This document shows positions 45,041 to 53,623 of a stretch of DNA of 64,000 bases, in pieces. The notes beneath the pieces were generated by a model. That model was not told the origin of the DNA and ran no database searches. It was given only the letters and a program-made list of their open reading frames with translations. The DNA comes from Phocaeicola plebeius (GTDB lineage Bacteria > Bacteroidota > Bacteroidia > Bacteroidales > Bacteroidaceae): contig NZ_QSQT01000009.1 in NCBI RefSeq assembly GCF_003437535.1, positions 1 to 64,000 of the forward strand. Direction: 5' to 3'. Position numbers and translations under genes: made by a program. How positions within the stretch are numbered: the stretch's first letter is position 1; every line of letters begins with the position of its first letter.

Positions 45041-45118
45041 CGTCAGAATATTTACGAGAAGCCTTTCGGCATTTATCAGATTCGTCTTTAAAATGCTGAA
45101 CTTGTCAGCGTCGCAGTT

Positions 45119-45211
45119 TTATTTGCGTCTTTCGTCATTCAGCATTACATAACCCCAGATCATTGGATCTGCATTTGCAATCTTGTGGAAAATGTTTTTT
45201 ACCTTTTTCAT
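45119..45211 (-). CDS. 30-residue small protein
   Basis: ATG at 45211 opens a 30-codon frame, basic at the start and charged at the end (begins MKKVKNIFHKIANADPMIWG). A GAAAGGG ribosome binding site lies 8-14 bases before the ATG, stronger than most in this window. A minus-strand TATATTTG at 45348-45355 may be the promoter, giving a leader of about 130 bases, and a clean terminator follows at 45011-45040. No family known to me. A real small gene is likely, given its own promoter, binding site and terminator. Confidence 0.65.
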   Translation of the reverse strand: MKKVKNIFHKIANADPMIWGYVMLNDERRK

Positions 45212-45490
45212 AATTGTTACCCTTTCTTTTTTAGTTAGTTTAATTAAATCTTCTTAGCGGACTTCCCAGCCGGCCGTTGTACTTGTTACCTTATTTACCT
45301 TGAAAACTTTTTATTGGCTTTTTCTTTTAGCCTTTCTTTTTACACTGCAAATATAGACCTTTTTTCTTTACAAAATATGTTTTATAGCATGTTTTTCTTG
45401 TAAAAGGCCAATTTGTTGATGTAAATCAAATCCGGAGGCAGGGTTATTTCTTTTCAATTACATTTTCCCCTTTCTCTCCCGAAAAACTCG

Positions 45491-45498
45491 TAACTTTG
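45491..45498 (+). promoter_or_regulatory. putative MATE gene promoter -7 element
   Basis: TAACTTTG matches the -7 consensus, 22 bases before the ATG at 45520, and rules out the TTG at 45496 as start. Confidence 0.5.
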
Positions 45499-45519
45499 CA
45501 GCCGTTTTGTAGAATACCT

Positions 45520-46899
45520 ATGGCAGCAAGAATGAACAATCAGTACGAAGAACGCCTGGGAACGGAGCGGATGCTTCCTCTCATTTTCAAAATGGCTTTA
45601 CCGGCAGTGGCCGCGCAGTTCGTCAATCTCCTATATAATATAGTAGACCGTATTTATATCGGTCATATACCGGAAATCGGGACAAATGCATTGGCGGGAG
45701 TAGGAGTGACCACTTCCATTGTAATTCTGATTTCTTCTTTTTCGGCTATCGTGGGGGCCGGAGGTGCGCCGCTGGCTGCCATGGCACTGGGACAGGGCGA
45801 CCGGGTGCGTGCGGGGAAATTCTTAGGCAACGGTTTCATGCTGCTGATTCTGTTTACCGTGCTGACTTCGCTGGTATCTTATTTGTTTATGGAGCCTATT
45901 CTGCTGTTTGCGGGAGCATCTGCCGTTACACTTCCTTACGCAGAAGATTATCTTTCAGTGTACTTGCTGGGTACTTTGTTTGTGGAAATCTCTACCGGAC
46001 TCAATACGTTCATCAATTCACAGGGGCGTCCCAATATTGCGATGTATTCCGTCTTGATTGGGGCCTTGCTGAATATTGTGCTTGATCCGATTTTTATTTT
46101 CTGGTTTGATATGGGCGTAAAAGGAGCGGCACTAGCCACTATTCTTTCGCAGGCATGCAGCGCCTGGTGGGTGTTAGGCTTTCTATGTTCCGACCGTGCC
46201 TCTTTGCGTTTGCAAAAATGTTACCTGAAATTCGACCGCCGTATCGTCGGGGGGATGTTGGCTTTGGGGGTATCTCCCTTCATTATGGCTAGTACAGAGA
46301 GTCTGGTAGGATTTGTGTTGAACGGCAGTCTGGAGAAATTTGGCGATATATACGTAGGAGCCCTGGCTATTTTACAGAGTGCCATGCAGCTGGTCAGTGT
46401 GCCACTTACAGGATTTGCCCAAGGTTTTGTGCCGGTGGCCAGCTACAACTACGGACATGGTGACCGCCAGAGGGTGAAAGACTGTTTCCGCATTGTACTG
46501 ACGGTAATGTTCTCTTTCAATTTTGTCCTGATGTTGCTGATGATTTGTTTCCCTACGGTAGTCGCCTCGGCATTTACGAGCGATCCGGAGTTAATAGCCA
46601 CCGTAGAGCATGTGCTGCCGCTCTTCCTGGCAGGAATGACAATCTTTGGTTTGCAGCGCGCCTGCCAGAATATGTTTGTAGCCCTTGGTCAGGCACGGAT
46701 TTCTATTTTTATAGCTTTGCTGCGTAAGGTTATTTTGCTGGTGCCTCTTGCTCTGGTGCTGCCTCGCTTCTGTGGCGTGGAAGGCGTATTTATGGCCGAA
46801 GCAGTTTCGGATGCTACGGCTGCTATTTGTTGCACATTGCTCTTCTTCTGGCAATTCCCGAAGATACTTCGCAAGATGCAGAATCTGGTACAGAACTAA
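45520..46899 (+). CDS. MATE-family efflux transporter
   Basis: Cation-coupled exporter of drugs or metabolites. Twelve hydrophobic helices; N-terminal PAVAAQFVNLLYNIVDRIYIG is typical of the DinF/NorM-like MATE group, with a matching FAQGFVPVASYNYGHGD in the second half. The start is ATG at 45520 or 45532. 459 residues. The 390 bases after it hold a palindrome array and no gene. Confidence 0.92.
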   Translation: MAARMNNQYEERLGTERMLPLIFKMALPAVAAQFVNLLYNIVDRIYIGHIPEIGTNALAGVGVTTSIVILISSFSAIVGAGGAPLAAMALGQGDRVRAGKFLGNGFMLLILFTVLTSLVSYLFMEPILLFAGASAVTLPYAEDYLSVYLLGTLFVEISTGLNTFINSQGRPNIAMYSVLIGALLNIVLDPIFIFWFDMGVKGAALATILSQACSAWWVLGFLCSDRASLRLQKCYLKFDRRIVGGMLALGVSPFIMASTESLVGFVLNGSLEKFGDIYVGALAILQSAMQLVSVPLTGFAQGFVPVASYNYGHGDRQRVKDCFRIVLTVMFSFNFVLMLLMICFPTVVASAFTSDPELIATVEHVLPLFLAGMTIFGLQRACQNMFVALGQARISIFIALLRKVILLVPLALVLPRFCGVEGVFMAEAVSDATAAICCTLLFFWQFPKILRKMQNLVQN

Positions 46900-46974
46900 T
46901 TTTACGATTCCGATAGGTAAATTGCTTGAAACACAGAGAGATAAAGTGGTAAATGCTTAATCGTATTCTCTGTT

Positions 46975-47049
46975 TCACAGTGTGGGATACAAAAACCACA
47001 CTGTGGGATACATATTTCACACTGTGAAATATAAATCCCGCAGTGTGAA
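46975..47049. repeat. four-unit palindrome array, 21-bp period, within a large inverted repeat
   Basis: Four 12-bp palindromes of the type CCACACTGTGGG begin at 46975, 46996, 47017 and 47038, exactly 21 bp apart. The outer flanks ATTCTCTGTTTCAC (from about 46965) and GTGAAACAGAGAAT (to about 47058) are complementary, so the whole array folds back on itself and each unit also forms its own hairpin. It lies between the MATE exporter and the Crp-family gene. Function unknown. Confidence 0.8.
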
Positions 47050-47288
47050 ACAGAGAATTCTTCGAAGCGTTCTGAATTATGCTTTTCGGAATTTGTAATT
47101 ATATGTGGGGAGAGGTGGAATTTCCTGATAGAAATTATCGGCTATGCTATAAATCTTTATAACTTTATCCTCCAAGTATATCGTAGCTATGATTGAGGTG
47201 GCTTAAAATACAAAAACGAATACGGTTGTGTTTCCGGGCTGCCTAGCTCGGTATGCAAGTTTTATTTATTGAAAACCAAGTCTTATAA

Positions 47289-47855
47289 ATGAAAAATATA
47301 ATAGAGAGTATCAGAAAGCAATATCCGGTGTCCGATTTGACCATAAAGGAACTTGAATCCTATTTAACACCTTGCAGTTTCCCTAAAAGGTATCAACTTA
47401 TAAAGGAAGGTATTTATTGTAAGTATGCTTATTTTATAGAGAAGGGTATCTTAAGAGCCTATTGGGTGGTCGATGGAGAGGAATACACTACCTCGTTCGG
47501 AGCAGAGGGATGTATTGTTTTCAGCATGGATGAATTATATTACAACAAAAAAAGTGAGGAATATGTGGAAACGCTGGAAGAAGTGGAAGCCTACAGAATC
47601 AATATACGTGACCTCAAAAATCTTATGGAAACCAACTTGGAGTTATGCAACTGGGGGAGAATCATACATCAGAATGAATACAGACGGTTGCACAGGAGCC
47701 ATAAAGAGAGGTTGTCATTGCCGGCAAAGGAGCGTTATGAGGAATTTCAGAAACAATTTCCGGAAATATGCAAAAAGGTAAATCTGAAATACATTGCATC
47801 CTATTTAGGAATCACCCTTTCTACTCTCAGCAGGTTGCGAAGCAAAAGACAGTAA
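47289..47855 (+). CDS. Crp/Fnr-family transcription regulator
   Basis: A 188-residue regulator with a cyclic-nucleotide-binding fold (about residues 25-115) and a C-terminal helix-turn-helix (KYIASYLGITLSTLSRLRSK near 165-184). No Fnr-type cysteine cluster. Ligand unknown. Such genes in Bacteroides often control a neighbour; here either the MATE exporter or the acyltransferase is possible. Confidence 0.85.
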   Translation: MKNIIESIRKQYPVSDLTIKELESYLTPCSFPKRYQLIKEGIYCKYAYFIEKGILRAYWVVDGEEYTTSFGAEGCIVFSMDELYYNKKSEEYVETLEEVEAYRINIRDLKNLMETNLELCNWGRIIHQNEYRRLHRSHKERLSLPAKERYEEFQKQFPEICKKVNLKYIASYLGITLSTLSRLRSKRQ

Positions 47856-47892
47856 TTTGATTTAGGACAAATTTTTAATGGATGAGATTCCC

Positions 47893-47900
47893 TATCTTTG
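47893..47900 (+). promoter_or_regulatory. putative acyltransferase promoter -7 element
   Basis: TATCTTTG fits the consensus, 50 bases before the ATG at 47951. Confidence 0.45.
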
Positions 47901-47950
47901 CACGATGTAAATGTATAGTATAAATCCTAATCAGTTTAATTTATCCCGAT

Positions 47951-49102
47951 ATGAATCATCGAATCTCATCTTCAGCTTTTGCAGATACAAAACCGCATTA
48001 TGAACTTCTTGACGGGCTAAGAGGGGTGGCCGCACTGCTTGTTGTGTTCTATCACATTTTCGAAGGTTTTTCTTTTGCTGGAGGAGGTACCCTCATTACT
48101 GTCATTAATCATGGTTATCTGGCCGTCGATTTCTTCTTTATACTTTCAGGTTTTGTCATCGGATATGCGTACGATGACCGGTGGAAGAAGAACTTGACGT
48201 TAAAAGGCTTCTTTAAGCGGAGACTTATCCGACTCCATCCGATGATTATTATGGGGGCGATAATCGGTTGCATTGCTTTCTTTGTGCAAGGGGGAGTGAA
48301 ATGGGATGGTACACATGTAGCGACCTCCGCGGTCATGTTGGCACTCTTGCTTGCAATGTGCTTTATTCCGGCTTATCCGGGAGCCGGGTATGACGTACGC
48401 GGGAACGGAGAGATGTTTTCCTTGAACGGACCGAGCTGGTCATTGTTCTTTGAATATATAGGTAATATACTTTACGCTCTTTTCATTCATCGTTTAAGTA
48501 ATAAGGCACTGACAGTATTGGTCATACTGCTCGGTTTGGGGCTTTCCTGGTTTGCTTTGTTTGATGTGGTAGGTTATGGCATGATAGGAGTGGGCTGGAC
48601 GCTCGATGGGCTGAACTTTTGGGGAGGCATGCTGAGAATGCTGTTTCCTTTCACGTTAGGTATGCTGATTTCAAGAAATTTCTGTCCGTTCAAGATTCGA
48701 GGCGCATTCTGGATTTGCAGCATTATCCTGTTGGGACTTTTCTGTGTGCCTTATATCGAAGGTAAGTCACCGGTATGCTTGAATGGCGTGTTCGAGATGA
48801 TATGCATTGCGGTGGTATTTCCTCTATTGGTGTGTATGGGGGCATCCGGCAAGACGACAGACAAGCAGTCGACCGCTATCTGTAAGTTCCTGGGAGATAT
48901 ATCTTATCCGCTTTATGCCATTCACTATCCTATTATGTATGTATTCTATTCATGGCTTATTGAGAAACAGTTGTATACGTTGGAAGACACTTGGCCGGTG
49001 GCAGCTGTCGTATATTTCGGAAGTATTGCATTGGCATACTTGTGTCTGAAGCTCTATGATGAACCCGTGAGAAGGTGGCTTGGAAATAAGTTTGTGAGGT
49101 AG
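47951..49102 (+). CDS. acyltransferase 3 family membrane protein
   Basis: Predicted O-acyltransferase that modifies surface sugars or lipids. About ten hydrophobic helices. The N-terminal ELLDGLRGVAALLVVFYHIF has the family His, and the LAVDFFFILSGFVIGYAYDDRW segment follows. 383 residues. The acyl donor and target are unknown. A terminator follows at 49171. Confidence 0.88.
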   Translation: MNHRISSSAFADTKPHYELLDGLRGVAALLVVFYHIFEGFSFAGGGTLITVINHGYLAVDFFFILSGFVIGYAYDDRWKKNLTLKGFFKRRLIRLHPMIIMGAIIGCIAFFVQGGVKWDGTHVATSAVMLALLLAMCFIPAYPGAGYDVRGNGEMFSLNGPSWSLFFEYIGNILYALFIHRLSNKALTVLVILLGLGLSWFALFDVVGYGMIGVGWTLDGLNFWGGMLRMLFPFTLGMLISRNFCPFKIRGAFWICSIILLGLFCVPYIEGKSPVCLNGVFEMICIAVVFPLLVCMGASGKTTDKQSTAICKFLGDISYPLYAIHYPIMYVFYSWLIEKQLYTLEDTWPVAAVVYFGSIALAYLCLKLYDEPVRRWLGNKFVR

Positions 49103-49170
49103 TATGGAAATATATTAGTAAATATGATAGGATGTATAAATCCCCCTTTTAATTAGGGATTGTGTGCAGA

Positions 49171-49213
49171 ATTACTCGACCGTTGTTAATTCATTGGTCG
49201 AGTAATATTTTTA
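49171..49213 (+). terminator. terminator after acyltransferase gene
   Basis: ATTACTCGACC (49171-49181) pairs with GGTCGAGTAAT (49196-49206), followed by ATTTTTA. Confidence 0.8.
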
Positions 49214-49375
49214 TGTCTCTATTGTACGGTAATAAAGTTTTATGTGTATTGAAGCTTATGTCTGAAGCTTGGAATTTGAATTGATAATATCGAATTTCTT
49301 CCTATATTTGACGATTTTCCACCTTTTTTTGATTGGCTAATTCGTATTTTTGTGTAAACAAAAAAGGTGTATGCT

Positions 49376-52300
49376 ATGAATAATGCTGTAAAAAAACATT
49401 TTATTGAACTGTTATTTTTTATACTTCTAGATTTCTTTACAGTTTCTCTTTGTGCAAAAGATTTTAAAATTTTAGATACCTCAAATGGATTACCGGATAA
49501 TACTGTAAAATGTTTTACACAGGATAGTCGGGGATTTATGTGGTTGGGAACTTTTAATGGCTTATGTCGATTTGATGGGGCTGAGTTCGTTATTTATAGG
49601 CATGATAAGAATACTTCTAATTCTATAGTGGATAATCATGTGGAAGCATTGTTGTCAGTTGGTGATTATTTATGGGTAGGAACAACCAATGGACTTTCTT
49701 GTTATTCCCAGAAAGAAGATCTGTTTTATGATTGTGTTTATTTGTCTCCATCTGGTGAGAAAAAAAGAATAGACGTAGCTATTCGTAATATTATTTGTTG
49801 TAATGGTCTTGTCTTTGTTTTAACAACTATGGATGAGATTTGGGTTCAAAAAGAAGGATATGTTTTTATACCTTGTGTATATGGAAAAAAAATGTCTTGG
49901 CAAGCTATTGCAAATTATAAGGAAAATCTATTTTTGGCCTATAGTACAGAAGGTTTATTTTTGATTGATGCCCAAAAACAAGCTATCGTAAACCAGAAAT
50001 TGTTAGATAAACATATTCTAAGTGGCTGTATGATGTATTATAGTCAGAATCAGAAAACTGTTTATGTGGGTGCGGGGATTGGATATGCAGGTAGGGCCTT
50101 TAAAATAAATTCCGAATTGGCAGAGATTGTGGAAGAATCTTTTGCGTTGAAAGATATAAAAGCAATTGTGGATTATCAGGATAAGGTATTATTTGGTCTG
50201 GATGGTGGAGGAATAGTGGAGTTAAAGGATGGAGAAATAGTAAATTATACATCTCAAAATTCGAATATAAGCAGTGATGCAGTTCACGCTTTGTTTGTTG
50301 ACAGGAGAGATTGCTTATGGATAGGAACTTATCGTGGAGGTGTAAATTTTTACTCATCTTATTACGATTGGTTTTATACTTTGACCAAGAATGAAGAAGG
50401 CTTATCCCATGATATTGTGACTGCAATTTATCCGGATGGAGATAAACTGTATTTAGGGTTAGATGGAGGTGGCTTAAATATATATGATAAAAAGTCTGGT
50501 TCATTGACTGTTTATTCTCAACAGAATAGTACTATTTCGGGGAATAATATTTTGTCTATATGTGCAGATTCCCAGTATATATGGATGGCAGTTTATGAGA
50601 AGGGATTATGCCGTTTTTCACGTACTACTCATACTTTTAAAAATTATGATCTTTTTTCTATCGATAAGATTTATAATGCAAATCAGGTGTGGGATATTCA
50701 ACAGGGCAATGATGGGAATATATGGATTATAGGTTCTGTAGTTTATTTATTTAATCCTAAGACAGAATCTTTTACATTGGTTGATGGAGTTTATAGTGCA
50801 TCTTCCATTTTATTTGATGGCGATTTTGTATGGATTAGTTCTACGCATACGGGATTATATAAATTGGATCGGAAAACAAGAAAGATATGTATGCATTACC
50901 ATGAAAAATCGGAGAAAGTATCACTTCCTTCTAATTTTATCCGCTATATGTTTATGGATTCTAATCATTCTATATGGTTATCAACGGAGTCTGCCGGACT
51001 ATATCGGATGGACGAGCAGAAAGGGAAAATAATATCTTATGCGGAGCGTATCGAACTTCAAAATAACAAAGTGGTGAGTATAGAAGAAGACGGTGTGGGG
51101 TGTTTATGGTTAGGCACTTATAATGGCTTATATAAATATGATCCGAAACATGATTCTTTTGTTCATTTTGGGAAAATGGATAATCTGTGGGCTGGACAAT
51201 TTAATTATCATGCTTGTGCACAAGATAATCGGTTTGTGTATATGGGCGCTACAAAAGGTCTTGTTTGGTTTGAACCCCAAAAGATTGTTTATACGCATCA
51301 GACTAGTCCTGTTTATTTTACAGAATTGGAGTTATTGAATCATTCAGGTAGTAAAGTTCATTTGCTAGGTATGGAGGGGAAAAGCGTTTCTTTAGCTTAT
51401 AATCAGAATTTCTTTACTTTATTTTTTTCAGTGCCAGAGATGTTGACCCCAGATAAAGTCCGTTTCTCGTGTTATATGAAAGGGTTTGAAAAAGGTTGGC
51501 AGGAGATTGGGACGAAACGGCAAGTCTCCTATACAAATGTACCTCCAGGAAAATATGTATTTTATGTTAAATCGACAGACAGTTCTGGAAAATGGAGTGA
51601 TAAAATGTCTTGTTTATATATTGTCATCACTCCTCCTTGGTGGCAAACGGGGTGGGCTTGGTGCTTGTGGATATTGCTCTTATCTGGAGCTATTGCAACT
51701 GCCTTCTGGTTTTATAAACATGAATTGAATATTAAGCACCTTGTTCAATTAAAAGAGATAGAAAAAGAAACAGCTCGTAATATTAATGAAGCAAAATTAC
51801 GGTTTTATACGAATATTACGCATGAATTACGTACGCCTATATTTCTGATTACAGCTCCATTAGAGGAATTAATGACTGAAAAAAAACGGATAGTATCAGT
51901 TCCTCGTACATATTTGATGAATATGTATCGTAATGCTATGAAGCTAAGTAAATTAGTTACTCGCATGATTGATCTAAGAAAGTTAGAGCAAGGAAAACTG
52001 AAGTTGGATTTACATACACAGAATGTCGTATCTTTTTGCAAAGATCTTGTACCAGACTACGAATCTCTATGTCAGCAAAAAAATATTATTTTTCATTTTT
52101 TACCAGCAAAAACTATTATTCGATTGAATTTTGATGCAGAAAAATTAGAAATAATTCTTACTAATCTAGTTTCAAATGCATTTAAATATACTCCGGAAGG
52201 TGGTAAAGTGGTTCTTGTTATTGATGAGACATCAGAAAATGTAATGTTTTCAGTTGAGGATAATGGTATTGGTATAGAGAAAGAATTTCAGGATATGGTG

Positions 52301-53335
52301 TTTGAGCGTTTTTTTCAGGTAGATTCTTCTCAATCGATTGCAATGGGAGATGGTATTGGGCTTTCCTTTGTAAAATATTTGGTTGAATTACATGGAGGTG
52401 AAGTACATTTAGAAAGTGAGTTCGGGAAAGGGTCAAAATTTATGTTTTCTATTCCCTTGAAAGATGAAAATAAAGAGGAGAAGGTAGAAGAAGTGGAGGT
52501 TTTACCGGATGTGGAAAAAGAAAAATCTTTACTTCTTAATGCGCAACCTATGTCGCCAACAGCTACTCATACACTTTTATTAATAGATGATGAACCTGAA
52601 ATTTTAGAACTGATGGAACGTTCCTTAATTGAAGATTTTAGGATATTGAAAGCGAATAATGGAATGGATGGACTGACTGTGGTAAGGAAAGAACTTCCAG
52701 ACCTTATTGTATGTGATGTAATGATGCCGAAAATGGACGGAATGGCTTTTCTGGAAGCCTTGAAGGAAGATAAAGAATTGGCCCATATCCCGATAATCAT
52801 GTTAACGGCGAAAATTGCTGAGGAGGATCAAATTGTAGCTTTTGATAGTGGTGCGGATGCTTATTTGACGAAGCCTGTTTCATTGAAATTTTTACGTAAT
52901 AGAATAGATTATTTATTGGCTCGTACGGAGTCTGTTGTAATGGCAAATGCTTTGGCGAAGTCAGAAAAAAACTATACGAAAGAGGAACAGCGTTTTTTAT
53001 TAAAATGCAAGGAGACTATTGATGAGCATTTAATGAATCCAAATCTTGGAGTGGTTTTTATGGCTGAGAAGTTAGGTATGAGTCATTCATCTTTTTACCG
53101 TAAGATTAAATCTGTGACAGGAATGAGCGGAATGGATTTTATTAATGAATATAAAGTTTTTAAGGCCGTCCAACTATTTAATGGAGGTGAAACTAATGTA
53201 AGTTCAGTTTGTGTAAAATGTGGTTTTAATGATATAAAGAGTTTCCGTGATGCGTTTAAGAAAAAAATGAACATATCCCCCAAACAATATGTGATGCAAC
53301 TATCCTTATTAGAAGATACTTCTCATAAAGGGTGA
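49376..53335 (+). CDS. hybrid two-component system regulator (HTCS)
   Basis: Senses a glycan fragment and activates the adjoining PUL. N-terminal signal/anchor, two beta-propeller-type sensor domains (about residues 25-690, repeated motifs like LWIGTYRGGV and WLGTYNGLY), Y_Y_Y domain (about 695-765), membrane helix (about 770-795), HisKA with phospho-His in FYTNITHELRTP near 825, HATPase (NAFKYTPEGG, then DNGIGIEK and GIGLSF), receiver domain (LLIDDEPEIL, DVMMPKMDG with phospho-Asp) and AraC-type HTH at the C-terminus. All conserved sites seem intact. The start is ATG at 49376; a GTG at 49367 is less likely. 1319 residues. Confidence 0.95.
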   Translation: MNNAVKKHFIELLFFILLDFFTVSLCAKDFKILDTSNGLPDNTVKCFTQDSRGFMWLGTFNGLCRFDGAEFVIYRHDKNTSNSIVDNHVEALLSVGDYLWVGTTNGLSCYSQKEDLFYDCVYLSPSGEKKRIDVAIRNIICCNGLVFVLTTMDEIWVQKEGYVFIPCVYGKKMSWQAIANYKENLFLAYSTEGLFLIDAQKQAIVNQKLLDKHILSGCMMYYSQNQKTVYVGAGIGYAGRAFKINSELAEIVEESFALKDIKAIVDYQDKVLFGLDGGGIVELKDGEIVNYTSQNSNISSDAVHALFVDRRDCLWIGTYRGGVNFYSSYYDWFYTLTKNEEGLSHDIVTAIYPDGDKLYLGLDGGGLNIYDKKSGSLTVYSQQNSTISGNNILSICADSQYIWMAVYEKGLCRFSRTTHTFKNYDLFSIDKIYNANQVWDIQQGNDGNIWIIGSVVYLFNPKTESFTLVDGVYSASSILFDGDFVWISSTHTGLYKLDRKTRKICMHYHEKSEKVSLPSNFIRYMFMDSNHSIWLSTESAGLYRMDEQKGKIISYAERIELQNNKVVSIEEDGVGCLWLGTYNGLYKYDPKHDSFVHFGKMDNLWAGQFNYHACAQDNRFVYMGATKGLVWFEPQKIVYTHQTSPVYFTELELLNHSGSKVHLLGMEGKSVSLAYNQNFFTLFFSVPEMLTPDKVRFSCYMKGFEKGWQEIGTKRQVSYTNVPPGKYVFYVKSTDSSGKWSDKMSCLYIVITPPWWQTGWAWCLWILLLSGAIATAFWFYKHELNIKHLVQLKEIEKETARNINEAKLRFYTNITHELRTPIFLITAPLEELMTEKKRIVSVPRTYLMNMYRNAMKLSKLVTRMIDLRKLEQGKLKLDLHTQNVVSFCKDLVPDYESLCQQKNIIFHFLPAKTIIRLNFDAEKLEIILTNLVSNAFKYTPEGGKVVLVIDETSENVMFSVEDNGIGIEKEFQDMVFERFFQVDSSQSIAMGDGIGLSFVKYLVELHGGEVHLESEFGKGSKFMFSIPLKDENKEEKVEEVEVLPDVEKEKSLLLNAQPMSPTATHTLLLIDDEPEILELMERSLIEDFRILKANNGMDGLTVVRKELPDLIVCDVMMPKMDGMAFLEALKEDKELAHIPIIMLTAKIAEEDQIVAFDSGADAYLTKPVSLKFLRNRIDYLLARTESVVMANALAKSEKNYTKEEQRFLLKCKETIDEHLMNPNLGVVFMAEKLGMSHSSFYRKIKSVTGMSGMDFINEYKVFKAVQLFNGGETNVSSVCVKCGFNDIKSFRDAFKKKMNISPKQYVMQLSLLEDTSHKG

Positions 53336-53414
53336 ATGTTTCTCTTTTTACGCTGAAAACCTATTATTACCTGTTTTTGACGGATTTCTTCCTCATTTGG
53401 GAGCTTATACATTC

Positions 53415-53422
53415 TACTTTTG
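53415..53422 (+). promoter_or_regulatory. putative susC operon promoter -7 element
   Basis: TACTTTTG fits the consensus, with TTTG at 53396-53399, a spacing of 15, shorter than usual, as expected of a promoter that needs an activator. The mRNA leader before 53624 would be about 190 bases. Confidence 0.4.
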
Positions 53423-53623
53423 TGCCTAGAAAAACATGTTTTTTATTTTTGAACCTATTAATTTAATATTGTTATGAACAGATTTCAATGGCTTAGAAAA
53501 AGTGTAATGTCATCTTCAATTACGCAGACATAAAATGCTGATTAATGTTATGACTGCATATATAAAGAATGCATGAATAATATGATGTGTGAAATTTAAT
53601 TTGGTTGCTTTGTAACTTAAACT

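Noticed and set aside
46971..47052. parS-like half sites TGTTTCAC and GTGAAACA at the ends of the third array
   Set aside because: The halves are about 70 bases apart and not joined as in a parS palindrome; no complete site is present.
53480..53535. A 19-codon frame before susC
   Set aside because: Too short, no hydrophobic or conserved pattern, and no terminator or binding site to support it.
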